Assembly: GCA_949317995.1 (NCBI GenBank)
Contig: OX439045.1
Span: 9,160,174-9,224,173, forward strand
Source of the DNA: Acholoe squamosa
Lineage: Eukaryota > Annelida > Polychaeta > Phyllodocida > Polynoidae
DNA: 64,000 nt
Direction: 5' to 3'
The translations under genes were made by a program, and so were the position numbers. Numbering within the stretch: the stretch's first letter is position 1; the number at the start of each line of letters is the position of its first letter. Shown one piece after another: positions 1-11,649 of this stretch. Below the pieces are notes generated by a model. That model was not told the DNA's origin, searched no databases, and saw only the letters and a program-made list of their open reading frames with translations.

Positions 1-948
1 AGAAATGATAATCATATCTCAATGAAATTCTCAAGTCTCGACTATCTTGACCTCTAGATTTCAGAAATTAAGGTTTTATAAATGACAGATGTATCTTTGT
101 TATCATAAAATGCATGTACCTTTGATAAATATTTATGGCGATTCTGTTCACATTTCTTGTCTGGACAACCAATTAATGTTCCTCCCCCTCCTGTAAACAG
201 TTACTTTATATAACTATCCAAAACCATGGCAATTATTTACCCCCCACATATACCTAAGTATCCAACCTATTGAAAAATTTGGTTGGTTCTATGGTCTGCA
301 GAAGCAGGGCAGGCAATATGTTATAGCAACCAAGCAAATGTCCAGGCGAGTGACCAATTGCAAGATTACAACGTATTTTCAATAGAAAATCTCAGCTACA
401 GACAGATTTTCCCCCCACTATACCTGTATACCACCAGAAAGTATATATCATAAATATTGTATTCCATATAATTAAGGGTTCCTTCGTAACTCTGTATCAT
501 TCCTATGCACAATAACAAGTAATGATTATTTTGTTATCTGAAATTTAGTAAAAAATCTAGCCTATAGGCCCTATTGGAAGAGCAGCCATGGGCAAGGCAA
601 AATCCCATTAAGTCTAGGGACATCACTCTAATCTCAACCCGTAGACCCAGAACAACAATTAAAGATGTATAACAGTGGACCATAGCACAACTCAATTTGC
701 AACTATAAGGGGAAAATACCCCTGCAGGTCACAAGGGAGGACATCCTTTTTCAGGTTATATAGGTTCCATGTGTTGCAATAGCAACGATTTTCATAGTTA
801 ACTCATAATATATTAGGGTCAGTAACCCAAACATCTATAGACTATACACAGGAAATAACTTTGAGGTACTCCAAGAATTTTTCTCAGACCCCCAAAATGG
901 CCACAAACTTCTATTTGGCTTAGTTCTGTGATTTGTAACCATAACTCA
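1..948. other. No recognised feature
   Basis: I see no convincing exon, RNA gene or repeat family in this stretch. The 5' exons of kinase copy 1 (equivalents of exons 1-6) were looked for here and not found, so they presumably lie left of the window. Confidence 0.5.
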
Positions 949-1211
949 TTAAGGGAGTGGTCATTTTTTATCAACAGGGAGGGTGGTGGGTTTTCACGTG
1001 GATGCGCAGAAATTTTTTACGCCCCCCCCTCGACGGCAGTCAAATTTTTTTGCACCCCCCACGCCGCGCCCCTCTTTGATCTATCGTGGGCTTTTTTGCT
1101 AAAAAGAGGGGTCAAAATTTTGTTAGCCCCCCCTCGGGAGGGGTTTGAAAATTTTACGCCCCCCCTCAAACCCACCACCCGCCTTGTTGATAAATAATGA
1201 CCACTCCCTAA
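949..1211. mobile_element. MITE with TTAGGGAGTGGTCATT-type inverted ends
   Basis: The left end reads TTAAGGGAGTGGTCATT and the right end is its inverse (AATGACCACTCCCTAAA). Both continue inward into matching G-rich and C-rich arms around TTATCAACA, so the unit folds back on itself over about 260 bp. The C-rich core gives long translations in several frames that look like no known protein. A fragment of a similar end lies near 8896-8935. There is no transposase, so it is non-autonomous. Confidence 0.7.
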
Positions 1212-1379
1212 ACTCTTTCAGAGCTCCTGAAGCAGGAGTGCATCATGCCCATTAGCACACACTTCATGCATCAGAAGGGTGTTACACATGGGCGGTTTGG
1301 CCAAAAAGTGCCACATCTGCAGCAGTCACTTTTTTGTGGTCCTAACTCTTTTTTTTTGTATTGCACATACTTGGTTATG

Positions 1380-2015
1380 TTAGTGCAGTGCCGGAGGGTC
1401 AACCTGCCACCAGGTGTCAAATTAAAGAACTACCCTATCTATCAAGAGTTAGCCAGTGTGTTACTGGTGAGAATACAGCACAGTAGAGACATGGTGTGAG
1501 TAATGTGGGAACTAATTTTCATTGTCCACCATTCAGCTCTAGACTTAGCAGACTCCAAAATAGTGGTTCCTTTAGGAATATTTTTCACCCACTAGATATG
1601 GGTCTCTAATGTTCTCTACTCTACTCTCTTGTACATTTCATACTGATATAGATCTGACCAATGGTCTTTATGTTGGAACTCAACTCAATGATTTATGAAG
1701 AATTTAGAAATTTGGTCAATTCTAGGTTTTCAGAAGAACTCAAAGTAAACCAGATGGGATAAATGTCTTCCTGTTCACACAATGGCAAGCCCATTAAATG
1801 CAGCCAACACAAAGCCCAAAGTGTTTTTGATGTAGATGTATCATTGAATGATTGTCATATTTGGTAGTATATTTGCATTATGGGATTTCCCTGCCCATGC
1901 AGCTGGACCCAGACATGCTGGTAATAGTTCTTGAATTTGCCACCAGATGTCCTTTATATTGCGTGGTTGGATCCTCCCCCCCTTAGGCCAGTGAGTAGGT
2001 ACCTTGTATGGAGTA
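1380..2015. repeat. Interspersed repeat X, copy 1
   Basis: This stretch begins near the motif CTGCCACCAGGTGTCAAATT, continues through GCCAGTGTGTTACTGGTGA and ends near GCCACCAGATGTCC. The same order recurs at about 10815-14600 (split by a LINE), at 22768-23045 and in the duplicate at 47881-48150. It has no protein-coding signal. Its class is unknown, but it serves as a marker because other copies show what was later inserted into it. Confidence 0.65.
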
Positions 2016-2417
2016 GCAAGTCAGTCTATTACCTACTCTCTACTTCAGCAGCTGAATAAGGTGTGAGCTATATTGTTAAGTATCAATTCTGTCTACAGCC
2101 GGCAGCACTGTTTGTGCCCTTTATACACCTGTTCCAATTAATAGAATGTGTTCCAATTAGTAAAATGGAGACGTCTAAAGGTTGGGCAGGGGGTTGGGCA
2201 GTACCTACTATTTTTAAACAAGACAAGACTGTCTAATGTGGTGAGTGGAAGTTGGACGGTGAAACAGAGAATGACTTCTTAGGCAGAGAGGGCACCTTCT
2301 CAGTGCTCTATTTAGCTTATGTGCAAGAGCTTGTGGTATTCTTTAAAGATTTAAAGCTTGCTGCAGTGGACAGAGTGAAAACCACCATGAAATAAAGTAT
2401 TAATTTTCACATTTTAG

Positions 2418-5400
2418 GACTTCAAGACACTAGAGAAGATGGCATCAGAATCTGATGGGCGGTCCAGCGACATGTTCTACTCTGACCTAAAGGGTGAGGC
2501 CGTACCTGAAGGAGAAGCAGATAATATCTATGAAATGGGGGGTGAAGAAATGCAAGACATGCACATGTTTCCTTTTGGAAAGGGTATCAATGTACCATCC
2601 GGTAGGTGTCTTTTGTTCTTTCTTTTATTTCTCCAGCAGTCTATATGAATAGTTTTTCACCATGTAGTCCATTCAAGATAACTTTTTAGTAGAGAATAAA
2701 GGAAAAAAAACAGCATCAGGTACAAGACACATCTTAACCCTTTAAGAGCTGCTGATGCATCAATGCATCATACCCATTGGTCATCATGATGCACCAATGA
2801 AGTGCTGGCGAGACTGCTCACCAGCACTTCATTGGAGCATCATGCTGACCCTCCAGGAGTGTATGTATCACCCCTGTAGTTTCGGCATGATGCAATTCAT
2901 TGGTGCATTATGACGACCAATGGGCATGATGCACTCCTGCATCAGCGGCCGTCAACCTTGGTTCTGCGCATTCCTTGACATGCATTGTAAAGAATGCAGT
3001 GGAAATAACAGTTGCTTTCTGACAGCTTAGGGACCAAGATTTCACTATTATTTTGATGGGGCTTCCTCACAACACATGCTTTACTCCATCCCAAATTCAA
3101 ACACATCTCATTCTTTGATCTGCTATTCTAAGACTTTTGCTACACATGTAAAAATACCTGAATAATCTCTGAAATACATAGCAGTGAGCATCTTGATAAC
3201 ATTTTCTGTCATATCTAGCTTTGGGCCTTTAGTAGCTACTATATGAACATGGTGAGACATTTTAACATAGTAAGTCAGCAATATAATTGGATAATTGATG
3301 ATAGGTTTAACGGCCATAGATGTAGACTGTTGAGTGAATGCCCAGAAAATGGCTGCTCGTAGGAGGCCACCTGCTGTGATATTGAGGGAGTAGTGTGTGG
3401 GCTAACAGGCACCGAATTGCTTGTTTGATAGCCTACGGTACAAGCAATGAGGTGCCTGTTAGCCCATACCTTACTGGCTTTATTGCACGATTTATCGATC
3501 AATAAATAACCAATAGAATATCAATAAATTCAATTTGAAAAAAAATCCATGATGGGTCCGGGACTCGAAACATATACTGCAAGTGGCACACACTAGACAG
3601 GCAAAAGGGTGGACCAGGCTGGGACGCGAACGCCTGCACCTGGGGTTAGGAGCGCGACTCGCTAACCAATACACTATCTGTACACATACCTTGGCACCCA
3701 ACAGCTGCTGGTTTGGTTTTAACATGTCCAGCAATACTGTATATCCTCGTTAAAGGCCTGGTCAATTTGCCACTTAGTAAGGAGGTTTAGGTAGTAGGTA
3801 GTTCTAACACAAGCCTGGGCTTTTACATGGAGAAATACGATATGTCACTGTTGTGGCTATGGGTAAGGTAGCTCTGGCCACTCTGGTGTTCTCCTAACCA
3901 AATTCTACTGCTGTTTTGAATGTCTGACGGTGTGGCCTAATAGGTTCTGCAGGTTGGAGTCCACCTCAGGCACTGTCTCAAATTTGTAAGATGTGCCTGA
4001 TATCCATGGATATCGGGCACCCAGTGCCTGTTATCCATGGATATCAGGTACACCTTAATTAGCCATGATGCCTGCAATACCGACAGGTTTCAGAACGGGA
4101 ATATCCAGGATTATCTAACTATCTGAGCCTCAGGAGTGCTTTTTTGCTCATAACCCCCGTGCGTTATCCAGCCATAACGCACTCTCAGACCTTTTCTTCG
4201 GCTTCAAGAGGCTGCTGGTTTCAATCTGGACATGTTAATAAATTGAGGAATATACAAAGTCAACTCCTCCATACGTTTCCTGTTAAAACCGTTTAAGTTC
4301 AACGGGGAATCGATCCCCGGCCGCTGGGGCAGGAGGCGAGCTCGCTGTCCACTATACCAAGCCAACCGGTGCTAGAAATGAATCTACATCAAGAATTTGA
4401 AAAAGTTGTCCGACATACCTGATGTTTACACACCTCGTTAGCCTAGAATCCATGGAGCCTGGTGGAGTTATTAACAGAGAACCATCCTTAGATATCCTAG
4501 ATGAACATGCCATGCCAAATTCCTCCATTTTCTTCGAAATAAATAAGAATCCATTGATTTTCCACATCGATACGAGTCGGGACCCGCCCCGTCCGGCCAT
4601 TCCTTGCTCGACGCGTGCCTGACCTAGTTTTTACATCCGGGTACCTCCCCGCTATGTCAACAAGAAGCAATGGCCGTGTACCGGGCTGTGTGCGTTGGAT
4701 CGTTATGGAAAATCAATGGATTCTTATTTATTTATAAGAAAATGGATACAAAATGTAGGCGAACACCAACTAGAGATCGTATATTTGGCGCTGCTAGAAT
4801 TATGGGACTTGACACGCTTGGATTATACATGAAAAGACGTTGGAAAGACGAGGGTATGACGGGTGGAGTAAAAACAATGGCTACGGTGGATTGGCAAACC
4901 GAGCGGATCGCATGCACTTACAAAATGTCTTCTCCTGGATTAATTCTTGGGTTATAAGGTAAGAAATTAATACAAAATGGAGGAATATGTTCGATAAACG
5001 CTTTAATGCATGTTATGGGTACGCACTCGTGGGTTTATGGGTTAATAATGCACTTGCCCTTCGGGCTCGTGGATTATTAACCCATAAACCCACTCGTGCG
5101 TACCCATAACATACATTAAACGCTTATTATACTCCACCTGGCTCTGCATCCTATTGTTCCTACTGTAGGTTTATTTCCACATTCTAGAGTTGGGGGGCCA
5201 GCAGGAGGTTTTATGAATTAGGTCAGTTCTGGCAGGAGATTTTCTGAATTGGGTCAGGTCTGGCAGGAGGTTTCATGAAATAGGCCAAGCATAGCAGGAG
5301 GTTTCATGATAAGGTCATTTTTGAACAGCAGATGTTTTTCTTGGGAAAATTGTGTCCCATATAGGATTCGTACCCACACACCCGCCAGTGCTGGGATCCA

Positions 5401-7404
5401 GAGTCCCATGTACTAACCATTACACCATGACTCCTTAGGTGATACTGTGGGTGATAGAACATCTACTGAATGGTGATAAGCTACTACTATGACTGAGTTA
5501 TCAATTATAGATAAACAGGGTAATTTCACTTTGAAAGTTTGACTGGTCAATCTAGTGTAGTGGTTAAGATCCGGGACTAGAAATCTAGACCACACAGGTT
5601 CAAACCCTTGGTGTGATTTTGTTTTATTCTTGGTTGACCTCTGTCAATTTTGCAACAAATTCTAAAAATAATGAACATCCTCTGATTGCCAAAATGATAA
5701 AGGGGCTTCAGGGGGGGCCTTTTACGAAAACTCCTTTTACCTTGTATGTGTAAGTTAAAAAACACTTTCCCCATGCAGTCTTGAACCCACATTCGGTGGT
5801 TCAAAGTCAGCTATGCTAACCATTATACTACTGAGACTGCTGGTGATTGTGGACTTGAACACCATAATTATATTTATCATAGCCTTATATCACAGCCAGT
5901 GTAGATGATTCGAATCCTCTTCTAGGCCTCTACAGTTAAAGTCAAACTATGCTTATATTCAGGGTTTTACTGTTCTATAAACCTCTGTGGATGGAGTATG
6001 AGTAAGAAAAACTCCTTGGAGCTGGAGGATTTGCCACAAAACCTCCAGCTCTGCTGAGGTTTTCCATTACAAAGCGCTCAGAATCACAGAAATCGTGTAA
6101 TAAATACTATGAAGCACTTGCTGTGCGTGCAGGCCTAGTGGCTGGTTTAGGAACTACAGTCACTGTATTATAGACCAGCACCACAAAGTGGGTGATAGTG
6201 AATAGTATATGGAAAAACATACAATATAATAAAGTAGTTAAAAGTGGTCGAGTTCTCTACTTATCACATTTCTACTTGATAGATGAGATGAAGAAGGGAG
6301 ACTTGGTGTGGAGTGTCTTCAACACCACTGCCTATATCCACGCCCAACAGGTGGTGACCAATGCCCGTCACAGCAAAGCTAAGGCTGTCTACTACTGCGG
6401 TAACACCATGAACACACAAATCATGAGGGACCTCGTCCAAAAGAGAACCAATATGATGAGCATGATGCTACCTTCAGTAAGTTATCCTATGAGGATATTA
6501 TTTCTTGTCATATAGCACATAAAAAGATGGTACCTCTCCTTTTGTCGAAATATACTTGGGAATCAGTGATCTGTGTAAAAGCAGACACCATCTCTCTATA
6601 ACCAGCCCAACCAAATTTCTTTTTACCTTTGGCCGCTGGGATTTTCCAAGATTGTGGGGTTAATAAAAAAAGCCCATGTTGATCAACAAAAAACCAACAT
6701 TGATCTCTTTCCCAAATTTTTACTCCAGATTAATTTTGAAAAATATCCTTTTGATGAATAAAAAGGTGACTTTTCATGGGTTGTCGGCCGATTTCTTTTT
6801 TCTTCTTTTTTGCCATCCCGTAATCCAAGTTATTTTAATGAGATGGCCTTATCTCTAGAAACTAGCACTATTTGGAGTAGCTTCTCCAGCAACATTCTGA
6901 CTAGGTACACAACCAATGTTGATACTCTTAGTGTAAACGGCAAGTCCAACATGCCTTTTAACTAGTTTTTGATGCATTTGATTTGATGCAGAAAGTACAG
7001 AACTACTGTAAATTGTCTTACTTAAAAAAGACCATATTCACTTTTCATACAACTTTTATCACAAGGCAAACCCCAACATGAATTAGTCATGTAAGGTGAG
7101 GTATTACTAATTTAATATAAAAAACCCTCACCTATATGGTGCACAGTTCCCTAACTTCGGCTACTTCTATAAGACACAGCAGTGGCTCATACTCGTTTGT
7201 ACGCAGCACCTTATATTCCAGATATGATGATGATGATGATGATGATAATGATGATAGTGATTTGTAGCCATTAATGTAGTACCTGTTTGCTTGCAGAACC
7301 AACAGTTTGAGACTCACTTCCTGAAGAACGGAGGGATGTATGGTGCTATGGGGGCTTTCCTTCATGTTAAAAAACCGGAGTCCACTCAGAACACAAATCA
7401 ATAG
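2418..7404 (+). CDS. Pantothenate kinase-like gene, copy 1 (last three coding exons only)
   Basis: Three exons equivalent to exons 7, 8 and 9 of the complete copy: 2418-2601 (phase 1 end), 6283-6476 and 7297-7404 with stop TAG. Each has AG before and GTAGGT or GTAAGT after it. The protein carries the C-terminal landmarks of the Fumble/type II pantothenate kinase family: YYCGNT, matching the GN motif of human PANKs, and GGMYGAMGAFL near the end, matching their EGYFGAVGALL. It differs from copies 2 and 3 at several residues (for example NARHSK for NVRHSK, MLPS for MIPP, and a different C-terminus), so it is an older paralogue, not an allele. The 5' exons lie outside the window. No frame break is seen in these exons. 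Confidence 0.8.
2737..2957. mobile_element. TTAACCC/GATGCA foldback MITE
   Basis: One of about a dozen relatives in the window. The ends are inverted (TTTAAGAGCTGCTGATGCAT at left; the inverse form with GCATCAGCGGCC at right). Internal blocks such as CCCATTGGTCATCATGATGC and AATGAAGTGCTGG appear in both orientations. It lies in the intron after exon 7 of kinase copy 1. Confidence 0.75.
3396..3468. repeat. Foldback hairpin
   Basis: Arms of about 29 bp (TGTGGGCTAACAGGCAC at left, its inverse GTGCCTGTTAGCCCATA at right) are separated by a loop of about 15 bp containing GATAGCCTACGGT. The arms match almost perfectly. Confidence 0.8.
3612..3680 (-). repeat. tRNA-derived repeat (antisense)
   Basis: On the - strand this reads as a degenerate tRNA: a D-arm-like ATTGGTTAGCGAGTCGCGC and a B-box-like GCGTTCGCGTCCC at tRNA spacing. 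The stems are imperfect, so it is more likely a SINE head or decayed tRNA than a working gene. Confidence 0.45.
3985..4062. repeat. Palindromic repeat with ATCCATGGAT cores
   Basis: Two palindromes, each built on ATATCCATGGATAT, are separated by GGGCACCCAGTGCC, and the outer flanks are also inverted (TGTGCCTGATATCC and the inverse). The same design with TTATCCATGGATAA occurs at 42900-43170 and 44219-44490. Confidence 0.65.
4296..4366 (-). repeat. tRNA-derived repeat (antisense)
   Basis: On the - strand it has an A-box-like TTGGTATAGTGGACAGC and a strong T-arm GGGGATCGATTCCCC. It resembles the Gly/Glu/Asp tRNA group, but the acceptor stem does not pair well. It is therefore probably a tRNA-derived SINE or pseudogene. 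Confidence 0.5.
4993..5127. repeat. Foldback element with GGGCTCG-type loop
   Basis: Long arms of about 55 bp run from AAACGCTTTAATGCATGTTA at left to the inverse around TAACATACATTAAACGC at right. The loop is TTGCCCTTCGGGCTCGTGG. There is no coding potential. Confidence 0.8.
5360..5434 (-). repeat. tRNA-Gln-like sequence (antisense)
   Basis: The - strand reads GGAGTCATGGTGTAATGGTT followed by an anticodon-loop-like GGACTCTGGATCCC, close to a Gln (CUG) tRNA. The T-arm is poor (GGGTACGAATCC), which suggests a SINE head or pseudogene. Two more tRNA-like units follow within 450 bp. Confidence 0.5.
5541..5616 (+). repeat. tRNA-derived repeat
   Basis: It has an A-box-like TCTAGTGTAGTGGTTAAGA and a B-box-like AGGTTCAAACCC at tRNA spacing. 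The anticodon arm is irregular. It is part of the tRNA-like cluster in the intron of kinase copy 1. Confidence 0.45.
5773..5840 (-). repeat. tRNA-Gln-like sequence (antisense)
   Basis: On the - strand it reads CAGTAGTATAATGGTTAGCA, then CTGACTTTGAACCAC (a UUG-type Gln anticodon arm), then a T-arm GTGGGTTCAAGACTGC. The pairing is imperfect. Confidence 0.45.
7225..7257. repeat. GAT microsatellite before exon 9, copy 1
   Basis: An array of GAT units with one interruption, ending about 40 bp upstream of the 3' splice site of the last exon. The same array sits at the same place in copies 2 and 3 with other lengths. Confidence 0.85.
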
Positions 7405-7717
7405 ATATATACTGATAATTAGATATCAATGGTATTTTGCATGAGGCAGCATTTGGCCTGAGAGAAAGGCAATAATTTGGTTGTCTGTAGAAGAAGTTTT
7501 AATAGAATTATTTTGATATATCATATGTTGTCTTGATATGTCATCATATGTACGCATAAGTTACTATTACTTTTTATGTTTCATTATGATATAGTGCAGT
7601 GGCCACTTCTGGGGCTTGTTTTGATACGACTGATGACAACATTGGCCTCATAGATTTGAATGTTGCCATGGCATGTCTGCTCACTTGGGTTGATTCATTA
7701 TGCTGACCTTAATCCTT

Positions 7718-7912
7718 TAAGGGCCCTTGATGCATTAATACGTCATGCCCATCAGTCAGCACTTCATTGGATCATCATGCCAACCCTACAGGGCTGTTAC
7801 ATACACTCCCGCAGGTCGGCATGATGCTCCAGTGAAGTACTTGAAAGCAAACTCACCAGCACTTCATTGGTGCATCATGACGACCAATGGGCATGATGCA
7901 CTCTTGCATCGT
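7718..7912. mobile_element. TTAACCC/GATGCA foldback MITE
   Basis: It starts with TTTAAGGGCCCTTGATGCAT and ends with GGGCATGATGCACTCTTGCA. The internal CACTTCATTGG blocks are in both orientations. It lies about 300 bp downstream of the kinase copy 1 stop codon. Confidence 0.7.
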
Positions 7913-9240
7913 TGAGTAACTCGCCAACGCATTCTTGGATGTGCTCCATGGGGGTTATTAAAGAATAGGGTCAATATTACACATGTACAGTATTGTATTA
8001 TGGGACTTTAAACAGCATTATTTTTTTTTCGCGTATACTTTGCAGTCACAGAGGGTGCAAAGTGTATGAAATGTGCAAAAAGTTTGTTTCACTAATGTTA
8101 TTGGTGTTGACGTTTGAATTCAAAGGCTTGTGGATCAGCTAAGGGTACCACGGAGCAGTTCACCTAGAGGAAGAGACTATTTATGATCCTAGAATACTGA
8201 TTATGTATTGTATAACATAAGCCTATAGACCCTATTAGATAGATCTATCTATACCTCTTGACCAATACAGATTTTAAATATAAGGGAGGGTTAAATTGTG
8301 TTTCATGAGGACAACAGATGCAAAATCAATGGGAATGATGTAAAACCTACACAAAGTTGGTAGTACAAATGATAGAATTAAAAATGATTCACCATATGAA
8401 ACTTTGGGGCTGTGTACAAATGACGTCATGCAGGAAGGGGAGGGGGTCCCAGTCCCCATGACCAAACATGACAAGGGGGGAGGGGGTTATGGGCTGCATG
8501 ACATCATGTCATTAAGAAATCACAATTTACTTCGGTTTTGGCAAGAAAATAAAAGGGATTTGTAAAGGTAGGGAAGTTTAATGCATTCATTTGACTTAAA
8601 ATATCTATTACCTCTACATGCTTTCCTTAGATTTCACACTCAGTGAATGTCATGGGCATTTATGTCAGTGTTGGATGTCCAGGGTCCACTTCTCTATTCT
8701 ACCTCTAATCTAGGTCCAATACCAATTTATAATACCCTTTTAGTTGGATGTTTCTTACCATAGCACCCCATATGTAGATATATAGGTTGACCCCCCATGT
8801 AAGATGCACCCTGACATTGAGAATTTGTTAGAAAGATTCAAATGACGTAAATCCTTTTCCAGTTAATGCATTTCACAACTCAAAAATCCACGGGTAACTT
8901 AGGGAGTGCTCATTAATTATAAACAGGGGGGGGACTGGATTTCCATGCAGAGTTGCAGACTCCCTTCCTTCAGACAGGTTACAATTTGCTCAGTCATCCC
9001 CTTTATTCTATAATAACTCACAGGTGTTACCCCCCCCCCCTTGAGGTGTCAATTCCCTTTTTCTCAGATCAATTCAAGTAAAACTTTACATTTATCTCAT
9101 TCTGTTTTAGTAAGATATGTTCAAAATTTCTTTTATTTGGCAAAGAAAATAATGATTCAATGATGGCTATCTGGCTATGAACTACAGATAAGGGTTATTG
9201 CATAGGGGTGTGCAATATGGGGTTCCATGGTTAAACCTAT

Positions 9241-9840
9241 CCCAGTAAACACAGCCAGGTGTATGAACCTAAATGGAACATAGTCTCTAGGTATCAACTA
9301 CGTAGATGTCCTACGTAGAATCATCTGAAAATGTTATGTCCTGAATATGTTCCCAGGACGTTTAGAACAATTTCACGTGATTTCACATACAAGCAAGTAT
9401 CAAAGAAACCTCTTGATACATCTATGCTAAATACTTAATAAAACGTAAAATTACATTATCTAATGAGAAAAATAGAATAACCATTTCCACAACTCCTGAC
9501 ACCAGGATTTGAGCCCACGCTGTGGTTTCCTTAGGATATCAAGGCAGGAATCAAACCTATGTGGTCATGAAGCCAACCTATGTGCCAATGGTGATAGGAG
9601 GCACTTGTTTGGCAAGTTAGTATGACTTCTTTACTACCATTGATGTCTGAACAAGAAGATTCTAAGACCAAATATGAAAGAAATTCTAAAGAGAGGTATA
9701 TTTACGAATTTTCACTACATTGCACCATGTCAAACTGTGTAAATTCTATCTAAACGTTCACTCAATGTAACCAGGACATGACATTTTAAGTTTGGTATCT
9801 ACCAATTTGCTACATTGGATAAAGTTTTGTGTTTACTGGG
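9241..9840. mobile_element. 600-bp TIR element (CCCAGTAAACAC)
   Basis: Perfect 12-bp inverted ends (CCCAGTAAACAC at left, GTGTTTACTGGG at right) bound exactly 600 bp. There is no open frame for a transposase, so it is a non-autonomous element. Confidence 0.7.
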
Positions 9841-9978
9841 ATGGGGCTTCAGTATTGAACTTGAAATAATGTAACCAGACTACTGATCTTTACAGTGTTT
9901 TAGAACCTTTTGTGACAGGAAATACTTGTGTATAATCATGACCATATAGTTCCCCGTTTTTTAAGTACAACTCACTTA

Positions 9979-10077
9979 CCCAGTCAACAAAAAAAGGTTG
10001 CAAAACGTTTCCCTATGGCTCCTTATCATGGCAAAACGTTTTAAAACGTTAAATAATGTTTTTTTTTTGTTGAGTGA
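9979..10077. mobile_element. Small MITE (CCCAGTCAACAAAAA ends)
   Basis: The ends are inverted (CCCAGTCAACAAAAA and TTTTTTGTTGAGTGAG) with internal GGCAAAACGTTTTAAAACG repeats. A close relative is at 18744-18872. Confidence 0.7.
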
Positions 10078-10221
10078 GATATAATTATATGTTCTGAAGG
10101 CACATCCCACGCAAAAGGTGCATCCTCATAAGTTGAAGCTGACAGTGTTTGGCATGATACTCATTCATTGATCATTGCTAGCTGATCTTTTTTTTATCCT
10201 TGATTACCAATTCACAACCAC

Positions 10222-10262
10222 TGTATGTATGTATGTATGTATGTATGTATGTATGTATGTAT
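10222..10262. repeat. GTAT microsatellite
   Basis: Ten consecutive GTAT units. The flanking translations are artefacts of the repeat. Confidence 0.95.
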
Positions 10263-10858
10263 GGACCATTTAAATTTGTTGATACGCTATACACTTTATG
10301 CATTGGGGGGGGGGGGTATCTCTCTGCATATGATGTCATGTTCGGGGAGGTCAAGTGTTGTATGACAACACATGACAAGGGGAGGTCAAAAATGGTCCAA
10401 AAAGGCATGACGTTATTTGTGCACAGCCCCCTTGACTATACCTAATGTAGTGGGGCCCTTTTAAGAACCTGGATGATTATTGGTTTGACTACCTCTGTAC
10501 CTCTGACCCTTTTTCAGACATACACATATTTGAGACCCCAGCACTGAAATGCGCCATTATCACATTTCATATAGTAGTTAGCAGCTGAGTTTATTTTGTA
10601 ATTCTTTAAACCATTGTACTCCTGTCTAAGTATTAAAATATTTATGATGAAAAACAAGTTGCTTTGAGTATTGATACATGGAACACTACTTCTAATACTA
10701 CCAGATCTCAGGGAGGTCACCTAGTGGCTTATTTGTGAACTGTTATGATTGCTGGCACACTGCCGCCCTCTACTGTATACAGAAGTCTAGACCCATGGCA
10801 GGGGAAGAGTGAACCGCTACCTGCCACCAGGTGTCAAATTAAAGAACTACCCAGTTGT

Positions 10859-11190
10859 ATCTACAAGCAAAACATTATTAGCCTTAATTTCCGATCACTA
10901 CCCTGTGTATGCTGTGAGGAAGAAACACTGGGAGGTAACTGAAACTACCACATTCAAGGGAAGGTCATACAAAAACTACCATGTTGAAGACCTGCATGAA
11001 CACCTAAGTGATTACGACTGGAATGAATTCTTCCAAAGTAATGATCCTGAAGCACAATGGCAACTTATGAGAACAGCCATCCTTATCTACCTGGACTGAG
11101 TTGCTCCCATAAGGGATATTAAACTGAAAAAAAATGATACCGAGTACTGTACAAGAGAAATAGTTGAATCTATTAACGACAGGCACATAG
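10859..11190 (+). pseudogene. LINE endonuclease C-terminus and linker (broken)
   Basis: The frame includes SDHYPVYAVRKKHWEV, whose SDH is the final catalytic motif of AP-like LINE endonucleases. A conserved-looking linker follows with YDWNEFF. It stops at 11097-11099, and similar linker sequence (RDIKLKKNDTEYCTREIV) can be read on past that stop, which marks it as a broken remnant. Confidence 0.7.
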
Positions 11191-11197
11191 GTAAGTA

Positions 11198-11316
11198 ATA
11201 TATAATCCATAGACTTGCACGAGTTGGCTTCAGGGGGTGATAGAAGCATGAGCCGGAGGCGAATGCTTCTATGAACCCCATGAAGCCAACGAGTGCAAGT
11301 CTATGCATTATATATT
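11198..11316. repeat. Foldback element inside the LINE
   Basis: Arms of about 53 bp (TATATAATCCATAGACTTGC and its inverse GCAAGTCTATGCATTATATA) flank a loop with GAGCCGGAGGCGAATGC. It interrupts the LINE between the endonuclease linker and the RT, so it arrived later or formed there. The non-LINE sequence continues to about 11640. Confidence 0.8.
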
Positions 11317-11649
11317 GTGCTTATAACACGGTTTCCACCATTAATTCTAAGTATTTACCTTCAAAAATGATATAATCCATTCATTTCTTATGCGAGTCGA
11401 CAAGACGGCCCTCCGCCATCTTGGTTTCATGTTGTCGTATGGTTAGGCTGGCGAGCTCCACTCCCAAGTCCCACTCTCATAGACCTACTACTGCGAACAC
11501 GTCGAGACAGAGCTGCGCCAGTCTAAAATATAATCCATTCTGTACACACCAGGCGGTGGCACCTGTAGTGTTGACAGAATGGCGAAGACGCACGGCTAGT
11601 CGCTCGATTCGAAAGTTTAATAATTTTTTATATCAAATACAGCCATAAT

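Noticed and set aside
10200..10445. Frame with repeated YVCM peptides
   Set aside because: Translation of the GTAT microsatellite.
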